Source: Nitrospira sp. (lineage in GTDB: Bacteria > Nitrospirota > Nitrospiria > Nitrospirales > Nitrospiraceae). Taken from it: 64,000 nucleotides of DNA. The notes beneath the pieces were generated by a model. The model saw nothing but the letters and a program-made list of their open reading frames with translations. It ran no database searches and had not been told where the DNA came from. Position numbers and translations under genes: made by a program. Below, piece after piece: positions 32,168-40,029 of this stretch. Every line of letters begins with the position of its first letter. Positions within the stretch are counted from its first letter, which is position 1. Where the stretch lies: the NCBI GenBank assembly GCA_024760525.1, contig CP060499.1, forward strand, positions 1,984,001 to 2,048,000, written 5' to 3'.

Positions 32168-33898
32168 ATGAAACATGGCCATTCTCCTGTATCCGCCGCT
32201 CCAACCGCGACCGGTTTTTCCCCGGGCTTCGCGTCATTAGGTCTCGAAGCGTCCCTCCTCGCGACGCTGGAAGCCCTGGGTTATGAGGAACCTACCCCGA
32301 TCCAGCGAGAAGCCGTTCCTCCGCTTCTCACAGGCCGGGATGTGCTCGGGCAGGCGGCCACCGGGACGGGCAAGACCGCGGCCTTTGCCTTGCCGATGCT
32401 GCAGCGCATCGGCCATGGAACGAGGGCGCGTCCATCGGCGGTGGTGCTCGTCCCGACCCGTGAGTTGGCGATCCAAGTCGGAGAAGCGGTGCAGCGGTAT
32501 GGAAAGGAATTGCGGGTCAGCGTGTTGGCTGTCTACGGAGGACAGGCCATCGGCCCGCAGTTCCATGCGTTGAAGCGGGGAGTCGACGTCGTCGTGGCGA
32601 CACCCGGTCGGGCGCTGGACCACATCCGTCGCGGCACTCTGAAGCTCCAAGATGTGAAGATCGTTGTCTTGGACGAAGCGGATGAGATGCTCGACATGGG
32701 GTTTGCGGACGATTTGGACGCGATTCTGGAACAGACCCCGAAGACCAAACAAACGGCCTTATTCTCGGCCACGATGCCTCCGAGGATCCGCTCGATCGCG
32801 CACCGGCACCTGCATAATCCGGTCGAGATTACGATCGCGAAAGAGCCGGTCAAGGTCGGCACGGCTCCGCGGGTCCAGCAAACGGCCTATGTGGTGACGA
32901 GGCCGCACCGGGCGGCGGCGTTGGCCCGGGTGATCGACGTGGTCGGCGCGAAGTCGGCGCTGGTCTTCTGCCGAACCAGGCTGGAGGTCGATGAGGTGAC
33001 TGCGATGCTGGCGGGCCGCGGACATCGGGCGGAGGCCATCCACGGCGGCATGAGCCAAGGGCAGCGCGATCGTGTGATGCAGGCATTCAAAACCGGGCAA
33101 ACCGAATTACTCGTGGCAACCGACGTGGCGGCGCGCGGCCTGGATATTCCGCAAGTGTCCCATGTGATCAACTACGATCTTCCGTCGTCGGCCGAGGTCT
33201 ATGTGCATCGAATCGGCAGGACCGGTCGAGCCGGCCGGGAAGGTGCGGCGATTACGATCCTCGACCCTCGCGGACAGCGTCTGTTGCGGAGTATCGAACA
33301 GCACACGAAGGCCCATGTTGCTGTCCAGCCGCTTCCCAGTGTGGCTGATCTCCGGGCCAGACGATTGGATCGTGTTCAAGCCGCCGTGGAGGACGTCTTG
33401 CAGGCCGGACAGCTGGATGCCTTCCGGTCCCTCATCGAACGGCTCTCCGCCACACACCCTCCGGCCGATGTCGCGGCGGCGGCGATCAAGCTCCTGATTC
33501 GCGCACAAGGCGGCGACCGCCCTGAGCAAGACATTCCTCTGGTCCCCGTCAGACAGCCTGAATTCGAACGGCCGATTCGGAATACCAACCGCTCTGGCGG
33601 CCCGCCACGCAGCGGGTTCACCGAGCGTCAGCCGGTGGGACGGATGGGGCGTGGCAGGACCGGCATGGCTCGGGTCTATGTCGGAGCGGGGCGTGAGGCG
33701 GGCATCCGACCGGGCGATCTCGTGGGAGCCATCGCCAACGAAGCGAAGGTCTCCTCCAATGTCATCGGGGCCATCGAAATCGAGGAGCGGTTTTCCCTCG
33801 TGGATGTTCCGGAAACCATGGCTTCCGGGATCATCGAGAGCCTCGGACGCGCGCGCATCAAAGGCCGCAAAGTGCCGGTGCGATTGTTTCGCGATTAG
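32168..33898 (+). CDS. DEAD-box RNA helicase (CsdA/DeaD-DbpA type)
   Basis: A 576-aa ATP-dependent RNA helicase. The Q motif GYEEPTPIQ lies near residues 39-47, Walker A AATGTGKT at 63-70, DEAD at 169-172, SAT at about 199, and motif VI HRIGRTGRAGREG near 350. Residues about 500-576 (RVYVGAGREAGIRPGDLVGA) form the DbpA/CsdA-type RNA-binding domain. It helps ribosome assembly or RNA unwinding, typically important in the cold. Confidence 0.94.
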   Translation: MKHGHSPVSAAPTATGFSPGFASLGLEASLLATLEALGYEEPTPIQREAVPPLLTGRDVLGQAATGTGKTAAFALPMLQRIGHGTRARPSAVVLVPTRELAIQVGEAVQRYGKELRVSVLAVYGGQAIGPQFHALKRGVDVVVATPGRALDHIRRGTLKLQDVKIVVLDEADEMLDMGFADDLDAILEQTPKTKQTALFSATMPPRIRSIAHRHLHNPVEITIAKEPVKVGTAPRVQQTAYVVTRPHRAAALARVIDVVGAKSALVFCRTRLEVDEVTAMLAGRGHRAEAIHGGMSQGQRDRVMQAFKTGQTELLVATDVAARGLDIPQVSHVINYDLPSSAEVYVHRIGRTGRAGREGAAITILDPRGQRLLRSIEQHTKAHVAVQPLPSVADLRARRLDRVQAAVEDVLQAGQLDAFRSLIERLSATHPPADVAAAAIKLLIRAQGGDRPEQDIPLVPVRQPEFERPIRNTNRSGGPPRSGFTERQPVGRMGRGRTGMARVYVGAGREAGIRPGDLVGAIANEAKVSSNVIGAIEIEERFSLVDVPETMASGIIESLGRARIKGRKVPVRLFRD

Positions 33899-33956
33899 CC
33901 TTGTGAGAGGCGCACATGGTTTTCTTTTCCATCACGCCCCACTACAATAGCCGAGC

Positions 33957-35216
33957 ATGACAGCGACTCCTCACGTGCTCGTCATCGGTGCGGGACTGGC
34001 GGGGCTGGTCTGTGCGCGTCGTCTGACGGAGGCCGGTGTGGCCTGTACGGTTCTTGAGGGCTCGGATGGCGTCGGCGGGCGCGCTCGGACGGATCGTTTC
34101 GAAGGATTTCAGCTTGACCGCGGCTTCCAGGTGTTTCTGACCGGTTATCCGGAGGCTCGCAAAACGCTGGATTATTCCTCGCTTGATCTCAAACCCTTTC
34201 ATTCCGGAGCGCTCATTCGCTATGGCGGCCGGTTCCATCTCGTCAGCGATCCCCTCCGGCGACCACAGGATCTGCTGCAGATCTTGTTCACTCCGATTGG
34301 ATCGCTGACCGACAAGTTCTTGGCGTTGCAACTCCGCCGAAACGCGTTACAGCAACGTCTCTGCTCCGTGGCCGGTGGGTCTGCGCGGTCGACCCATGAT
34401 ATGCTACCGGCCTATGGCTTTTCCGACTCCATCCTGACGCGCTTCTTCCATCCTTTTCTCAGCGGGGTGTTTTTGGAAACCGCATTGACCACCCCCTGTT
34501 GGATCTTCGAGCATGTGTGGGCCGCGTTTTCACGGGGGGAGACCGCTCTGCCACGGGACGGCATGGGAGCGATTGCGCAACAACTCGCGGCGGGGTTGCC
34601 TGCGGAGGCGGTACGTCTGAATCAGCCTGTGCGACAGATTGACGGTGCGAAAGTCGTACTGGAATCCGGCGAAGCGCTTACGGCAGATGCGGTGGTCGTG
34701 GCCACGGACGACCAAACCGCCGCCCGTTTACGTGGCGAACGTGTCTCTCATGCCGACGGACGCCGATCCACCACCGTGTATTTTGACGCACCGGCGGCTC
34801 CGCGAAGGGAGCCTTGGTTGATGGTCAACGGAGACGGAGACGAACTGGTCCACACGGTGTGTGTGTTGAGCGAAGCGGCGCCCTCCTACGCACCGGCGGG
34901 ACGTGCCTTGATCTCAGTGGCTCTTGCGGATCGTCCAGGTGCGGCCGGCGGTGATCTGCCGGAGGCGGTGCGTACGGTTCTTCGATCCTGGTTCGGCCGG
35001 CAAGTCAACGACTGGCGCCATCTCAAAACCTATCAGATCCCGCGTGCATTGCCACCGGTCGAGCTGCTGCCGTCTTCACATCACGGGACCTCTGCGCGTG
35101 TGGCTCCCGGTGTCTACCTGTGCGGAGATTACCGCGAAAGCGGAACCCTCGATGGAGCACTCGTCTCAGGTCGTAAGGCTGCTGAGGCGGTCCTGACCGA
35201 TTATCCGCTCTCGTAA
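33957..35216 (+). CDS. FAD-dependent amine-oxidase/phytoene-desaturase-like protein
   Basis: A 419-aa flavoprotein with the dinucleotide motif VLVIGAGLAGLVCARRLTEA, RARTDRFEGFQLDRGFQVF and a C-terminal FAD contact VYLCGDYRESGTLDGALVSG. The family includes phytoene desaturases, protoporphyrinogen oxidases and monoamine oxidases; the substrate cannot be told. It lies between the DEAD-box gene and an OPT transporter without visible coupling. Confidence 0.82.
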   Translation: MTATPHVLVIGAGLAGLVCARRLTEAGVACTVLEGSDGVGGRARTDRFEGFQLDRGFQVFLTGYPEARKTLDYSSLDLKPFHSGALIRYGGRFHLVSDPLRRPQDLLQILFTPIGSLTDKFLALQLRRNALQQRLCSVAGGSARSTHDMLPAYGFSDSILTRFFHPFLSGVFLETALTTPCWIFEHVWAAFSRGETALPRDGMGAIAQQLAAGLPAEAVRLNQPVRQIDGAKVVLESGEALTADAVVVATDDQTAARLRGERVSHADGRRSTTVYFDAPAAPRREPWLMVNGDGDELVHTVCVLSEAAPSYAPAGRALISVALADRPGAAGGDLPEAVRTVLRSWFGRQVNDWRHLKTYQIPRALPPVELLPSSHHGTSARVAPGVYLCGDYRESGTLDGALVSGRKAAEAVLTDYPLS

Positions 35217-35293
35217 CGCACGATGGTCCTTGTGGTCTCAGCGTTTCCGTTGGTTGGAATCCCCGCGGCACCCGTCCGGCAACCGACACCACG

Positions 35294-37270
35294 ATGAAGG
35301 ATTCGGATCCCGTCGTCCCCGCTACGGTCAGACTCCCTGAAATTACCGTCAAAGCTGTGGTCTTGTCGGTGATCCTGGCGGCCGTCCTGGCGGCGGCCAA
35401 CGCCTATTTGGGTTTATTTGCCGGAATGACCGTGTCCGCGTCCATTCCAGCCGCCGTCGCCTCCATGGCGATTCTGCGACTGTTCCGCCGATCGAACATC
35501 CTCGAAAACAACATCGTTCAAACCGCGGCGTCATCCGGCGAGGCGCTGGCCGCCGGCGTCATCTTTACCATCCCCGCGCTTTTGCTGGTCGGATATTGGT
35601 CTGAGTTCGACTATTGGCAGACCGTTCTGATTGCCGCGGTGGGCGGAATTCTGGGCGTGCTGTTCACCATCCCCTTGCGGCGAGCGCTCATTGTCACCGC
35701 GCGCTTGCGGTTTCCCGAAGGAATGGCGACGGCTGAAGTTTTGAAGGTCGGCGCCGCGGAACGAAGCGGGGCCGCGGCGCGCGAATCGACGCGGGATGTT
35801 CAGTCGCTTCTCTCCGCGGCGTTTGTCGGTGGTCTGGTGAAATTCGGTGAAAGCGGCCTGCGCTTGTGGTCAGAATCGCTGGAAGGAGCGGTGCAGGTCG
35901 GGCGCACCGTCCTCTATGCCGGCCTCAATCTCTCGCCGGCGCTGCTTGCAGTGGGGTTCATCATCGGCTTGCGGACGGCAGTCGTGGTCTTTTTAGGCGG
36001 AGCCCTTGGATGGCTGATCCTGATGCCGGCCTACGGGCTCATCAACGGACTACCGGCCGATCGTACCGGATTGGCGGCGGCCATGGCGATTTGGAGCGGT
36101 CAGATCCGCTACGTCGGGATCGGCGCAATGCTGACCGGAGGGTTGTGGACGCTGACCAAGCTGCGCGAACCGGTCTGGAAAAGCCTGCAGACGCTCCGGG
36201 CGAGTTATCATGCGTCAGGATCACGCGGGGAGAAGGCGGGCTCTGTGCGCACGGAGCAGGATGCGACGTTCTTGTGGATCGTCGTCCCATTCGGCCTCTC
36301 GCTCCTGCCGATGGCTGTGATGTATTCGCGAGTCGTCGACAGTCCGCTGATCGGCATCATCATGACCATGGTCATGGGGATTGCGGCGTTTCTGTTCTCA
36401 TCCGTGGCGGCCTATATGGCCGGTTTGGTCGGGAGTTCCAGCAACCCCGTGTCGGGCGTGACGATCGCCACCATCATGGTTGCGGCTCTGCTGCTCGTAC
36501 TGTTCCTGGGAACCGGTCATCCGGCCGGGCCGGCGGCAACTCTGGTGATCGGAGCGGTTGTGTGTTGCGCCGCCGCCATGGGGGGCGACAATCTCCAAGA
36601 TCTCAAGACGGGTCATCTGGTCGGGGCAACGCCATGGAAGCAGCAAGTGATGCAAGTGGTCGGCGTGCTGACCGGCGCGCTGGTCCTTGTGCCGGTACTA
36701 TCGCTCCTGCAGGCCAAGTATGGGATCGGGGAACCGACGGCGGCGCATCCGCATCCACTCAGTGCGCCGCAGGCCACCTTGATGGCCAACTTGACGCGCA
36801 GTGTATTCGGCTCCGGGTTGCCCTGGCCTCTCGTCGGACTGGGGGCGGTCATCGGCATTCTTGTCATCTTAGTGGATCGGCGGCAAGAGCTCCGTGGGAG
36901 CGACTTTCGTGTGCCTGTACTCGCTGTGGCGCTGGGGATGTATTTGCCTTTGAAACTCTCGGCCGCTATTGTTTTGGGCGGGGTGATTGCAGCATCGGCG
37001 AACCGGCAAGCGGGAAGGGGAGAGCAGATGTCTCAACGGGGGTTACTCGTTGCCGCCGGGCTGATCACCGGTGAAGCGTTGATGGGTATTATCCTGGCCA
37101 TGCCGATCGCGCTGGCAGCCCTGTGGCCTGGTCTGGCCGGCGATCCATTTGCCGTCTTCACGGCGCCTCCCTTCGGAGGATGGCCCGGGCTGATCGTGGT
37201 CGCGGGAGTGGGGTTGTTTCTGTACCGAACGGCGGCGGGGGCAGGCCGGACGAGCCATCATTCAGCTTGA
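35294..37270 (+). CDS. OPT-family oligopeptide transporter
   Basis: A 658-aa polytopic membrane protein with about 14-16 hydrophobic helices. The family pattern is clear: AANAYLGLFAGMTVSASIPA at the start, ENNIVQTAASSGEALAAG, and GSSSNPVSGVTIATI. OPT proteins import peptides or metal chelates. It is followed 36 nt later by the RuBisCO-like gene, so they may share a transcript. Confidence 0.9.
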   Translation: MKDSDPVVPATVRLPEITVKAVVLSVILAAVLAAANAYLGLFAGMTVSASIPAAVASMAILRLFRRSNILENNIVQTAASSGEALAAGVIFTIPALLLVGYWSEFDYWQTVLIAAVGGILGVLFTIPLRRALIVTARLRFPEGMATAEVLKVGAAERSGAAARESTRDVQSLLSAAFVGGLVKFGESGLRLWSESLEGAVQVGRTVLYAGLNLSPALLAVGFIIGLRTAVVVFLGGALGWLILMPAYGLINGLPADRTGLAAAMAIWSGQIRYVGIGAMLTGGLWTLTKLREPVWKSLQTLRASYHASGSRGEKAGSVRTEQDATFLWIVVPFGLSLLPMAVMYSRVVDSPLIGIIMTMVMGIAAFLFSSVAAYMAGLVGSSSNPVSGVTIATIMVAALLLVLFLGTGHPAGPAATLVIGAVVCCAAAMGGDNLQDLKTGHLVGATPWKQQVMQVVGVLTGALVLVPVLSLLQAKYGIGEPTAAHPHPLSAPQATLMANLTRSVFGSGLPWPLVGLGAVIGILVILVDRRQELRGSDFRVPVLAVALGMYLPLKLSAAIVLGGVIAASANRQAGRGEQMSQRGLLVAAGLITGEALMGIILAMPIALAALWPGLAGDPFAVFTAPPFGGWPGLIVVAGVGLFLYRTAAGAGRTSHHSA

Positions 37271-37306
37271 ACCCTTGTGGCGATCGCAGGAAGGTGAGGC
37301 CGCATC

Positions 37307-38443
37307 ATGACTGTCGCATTTTCCGATTCACCGGAATTTCTTACCGCTGTGTATGCGATTGATGGACCGGAGTCGCCGGCCCGCGCGAAGGCGGAGCGTA
37401 TTTGTTTCGACCAAACCATCGAGGCTGAGGACCATCTGTTGCCTCCGGCTCTCCGATCGATCATCGTCGGTCATCTCGAGGCTCTACGGCACGTGCCTGG
37501 CGGAAAGTTCGAGGCCACCATCCGTTTTAGAGCCGACCTCCTCAGCGGGGACTGTACCGACGTGCTCAATGTGTTGTTTGGGACGAGCAGTCTTCGCGGA
37601 AACGTCACGTTGCTTTCATTTTCGATGACGGGAGGACTGCTTTCTTCATGGCGAGGACCGAGGTACGGCATTCAAGGTCTCAGACGGGCGGTTGGTGTCC
37701 GGCATCGGCCGCTGCTCTGCGCGGTGCTGAAACCGCTTGGACGGAGTCCGCACGAGCTGGCGGTGTTGGCGGCTCAATTTGTGGAAGGCGGTGTCGACAT
37801 GATCAAGGACGACCAGAGTCTCGTCGATCAGCCCTGTTGCCCGTTCGAAGAGCGGGTCGCTCGCTGCGCTGACGCCATTGGAGAAACGAGCGCGCGGCGA
37901 GGGAGAGCATGCCTGTATTTCGCGCATGTCAGCGGGGCGTTGGATACGATGCGCCGGCGGGCTGCCCAGGCCAAGGCTCTCGGCGCGACCGGTCTTCTCG
38001 TGGCTCCGGGTTTGACCGGCTTCGATTCCATGCGGACGCTCGGCTTGGATGATGGACTCGCGCTGCCTATCGCCAGTCACCCGGCGTTACTCGGTGCGGC
38101 GGTGAGCCATGATAAGAGCGGGGTTGCGCCGGCCGTTCTGTATGGACTCTTGCCTCGATTGGTCGGCGCAGATGTGACCGTCTATCCTGCGTTCGGCTCG
38201 GATTATCCGATGACGCGAGAAGACTGTCTGTCGGTAGCTGAGCACTGCCGACAGTCTTGGGGCGCTCTCGAACCGATGATGCCCGGGGTCGGTGGACGCA
38301 TCGGACCGGAACGGCTCGCCGAGTTGGCTTCGTCGTTGGGTCGGGATACTATTTTTGTCTTGGGTAGCCGCGTCCAGAAGGATTCGGAAGGTGTCGTTGC
38401 GGCGATGAAGGCCTTTCGCCGCGCGTTCGCAGAGTCAAACTGA
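37307..38443 (+). CDS. RuBisCO-like protein (form IV)
   Basis: A 378-aa homologue of the RuBisCO large subunit, shorter than the usual 470 aa. The carboxylase motif that carries the carbamylated lysine appears as GGVDMIKDDQ, with Lys167, Asp169 and Gln170 in place of Lys-Asp-Asp-Glu. The active-site LKPLGRSP keeps the first lysine (Lys142) but loses the second lysine of the usual KPKLG. It is therefore unlikely to fix CO2. Relatives act as enolases or isomerases in methylthioribose salvage and other sugar-phosphate routes; its own role is unknown. No methionine-salvage genes are nearby. Confidence 0.85.
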   Translation: MTVAFSDSPEFLTAVYAIDGPESPARAKAERICFDQTIEAEDHLLPPALRSIIVGHLEALRHVPGGKFEATIRFRADLLSGDCTDVLNVLFGTSSLRGNVTLLSFSMTGGLLSSWRGPRYGIQGLRRAVGVRHRPLLCAVLKPLGRSPHELAVLAAQFVEGGVDMIKDDQSLVDQPCCPFEERVARCADAIGETSARRGRACLYFAHVSGALDTMRRRAAQAKALGATGLLVAPGLTGFDSMRTLGLDDGLALPIASHPALLGAAVSHDKSGVAPAVLYGLLPRLVGADVTVYPAFGSDYPMTREDCLSVAEHCRQSWGALEPMMPGVGGRIGPERLAELASSLGRDTIFVLGSRVQKDSEGVVAAMKAFRRAFAESN

Positions 38444-38543
38444 GCCAGAGGGCCATCCGGCTTCTAAAAAGTCAGGGTCTTTGGTATCCTTAACGGCATC
38501 GTCCATGGCGTGTCTTCGAGAGAAACATATTCTGGAGGCAACA

Positions 38544-38849
38544 ATGAAGGTATCCACGAGGTTCTTTGAATTGCTCCGCATGATCGGCCGGCTCTGGTCT
38601 GACTTTCCCTTATTGGTTCGTCTGCTCAAGGCATGGAAGAATGGAAGCTACCGTGGACTCTCCCTGCGCACCCTTGCCTCGCTGGCGGCAGCCATCCTCT
38701 ATGTGCTGAGTCCGGTCGACTTGATCCCGGACTTTATTCCCGGGATCGGATTGATCGATGACGCAGCGGTGCTGACGTTTCTGCTCCACAGCATGGCGCA
38801 GGATCTGGCGGCGTTTCGAACATGGGAACAGAGCCGCGTCAATCTGTGA
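38544..38849 (+). CDS. DUF1232 (YkvA-like) membrane-associated protein
   Basis: A 101-aa protein with the DUF1232 core LSPVDLIPDFIPGIGLIDDA. The ATG at 38544 has TGGAGG about 8 nt upstream; the frame is open to 38481 but without support. Function unknown. Confidence 0.85.
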   Translation: MKVSTRFFELLRMIGRLWSDFPLLVRLLKAWKNGSYRGLSLRTLASLAAAILYVLSPVDLIPDFIPGIGLIDDAAVLTFLLHSMAQDLAAFRTWEQSRVNL

Positions 38850-38881
38850 GCGCTTGATAAAGGCTCGATCGACGATCGGGG

Positions 38882-39064
38882 CTATGCCGCGCTCTTCCTG
38901 GGAACCTTGGCGCCTTTGCGTCTTGCTTCTGAAAGTCCGATGGCGATGGCTTGTTTGCGGCTGCGCACACGTTTTCCACTGTTGCCGCTTTTCAGCGTTC
39001 CCTGCTTTCGCTTGTGCATCGCTTGTTCGACCGATTTCTGAGCACGCTTACCATATCGCGCCAT
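38882..39064 (-). CDS. DUF6496 small basic protein
   Basis: A 60-aa, strongly basic protein starting MARYGKRAQKSVEQAMHKRK and containing AIAIGLSEARRKGAKVP, the DUF6496 pattern. The ATG at 39064 follows AGGAGAG; the longer frame to 39130 is not supported. Such proteins are of unknown function, possibly nucleic-acid-binding. Confidence 0.75.
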   Translation of the reverse strand: MARYGKRAQKSVEQAMHKRKQGTLKSGNSGKRVRSRKQAIAIGLSEARRKGAKVPRKSAA

Positions 39065-39256
39065 AGTCACTCTCCTCGATTCGGTTCGCCTGCCTCCACT
39101 CCTCCGTTTTGTACTCTCAACTATGCACATTGTTGCGTGAGACCGGTGAATTGAGGACTAGGAAAGCGCCTTGGACATTCGGCGGCGGAGCGGAAATGGT
39201 GTGGAAGCAGAATCGGCGAAACAATGCACGCACGACAGGGGCAAGACGAGGGAGGT

Positions 39257-39559
39257 TTATCCAATTAGGTCGGAATGAAACCGATTGAGTGGTCGTATGG
39301 AACGGGCCGTCACTTCGTGATACACGATGAATCGACCGTCTTTCCGAGGGCGGGTGAACATGCCCTCGACGATAATGCGGTCTCCATCGTGAACTCGTGT
39401 CCGGCTGATGACTTTAAGCGCACCCACTCCATCGGCGAGACGAAACTTGAAACTCGGTCGACCTTGCTGATCGGTGACTAATTGAACACCTTTCACTAAT
39501 CCCGTGAGGACTACAGCGTGGCGATCACGTACTTCGTGGCGAGGGATGGAGTTAGCCAT
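39257..39559 (-). CDS. Hypothetical protein, OB-fold-like
   Basis: A 100-aa protein with a beta-barrel pattern (AVVLTGLVKGVQLVTDQQGR, SFKFRLADGVGALKVISRTR, GDRIIVEGMFTRPRKDGRFI) reminiscent of single-strand-binding OB folds. It lies 6 nt downstream of the small membrane protein gene on the same strand. Function unknown. Confidence 0.6.
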   Translation of the reverse strand: MANSIPRHEVRDRHAVVLTGLVKGVQLVTDQQGRPSFKFRLADGVGALKVISRTRVHDGDRIIVEGMFTRPRKDGRFIVYHEVTARSIRPLNRFHSDLIG

Positions 39560-39565
39560 CTGGAT

Positions 39566-39823
39566 TTATCGATGTGATGAATCAGTGACGCGCTTGTGAT
39601 CGGTTTCATTGTCCCGATGCGGCAAGACACCGGCCTTCCCGAGGTTGGACATCTGTTCGGTAGCCATATGGGCCGATGGAGATGGGGGGCCTACTCCCGC
39701 ACTGTTCTCGCCCCCGCCTCCTGCAAATAAACTGATACCGATGAGGATCGCGAGAGCCACGGCAACCCCTGTGGTATCCACCGTGTGGGAAATCCGTTCT
39801 TGCAACCGACGATGCAACTGCAT
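39566..39823 (-). CDS. Small membrane protein
   Basis: An 85-aa protein with one hydrophobic helix VAVALAILIGISLFAGG (about residues 20-36) and a polar tail. The ATG has a CAGGAGAAG ribosome site. It is followed 6 nt later by the OB-like gene, so both probably form one operon. Confidence 0.6.
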   Translation of the reverse strand: MQLHRRLQERISHTVDTTGVAVALAILIGISLFAGGGGENSAGVGPPSPSAHMATEQMSNLGKAGVLPHRDNETDHKRVTDSSHR

Positions 39824-40029
39824 GGTTCCACTTCTCCTGGTGAATGCGGTAGTGTCCTCTATACCCTGCTGATGCAGAGCGAGCTACAGGGGAGAACCCT
39901 AGTTATTCCTCGATCAATTCTCAAGAAAAACTTAAAAATCGTACGAGGGATGTCATGTGATGAGGGATCGGCCACGTCGTTTCTTGATCACAAAGCTCGT
40001 CGTTCGCCCGGGTGGCCGATCATTCCGTA

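Noticed and set aside
35866..37074. 402-aa open frame on the plus strand in another frame
   Set aside because: Overlaps the OPT transporter completely and is rich in Arg and Gly typical of shadow frames.
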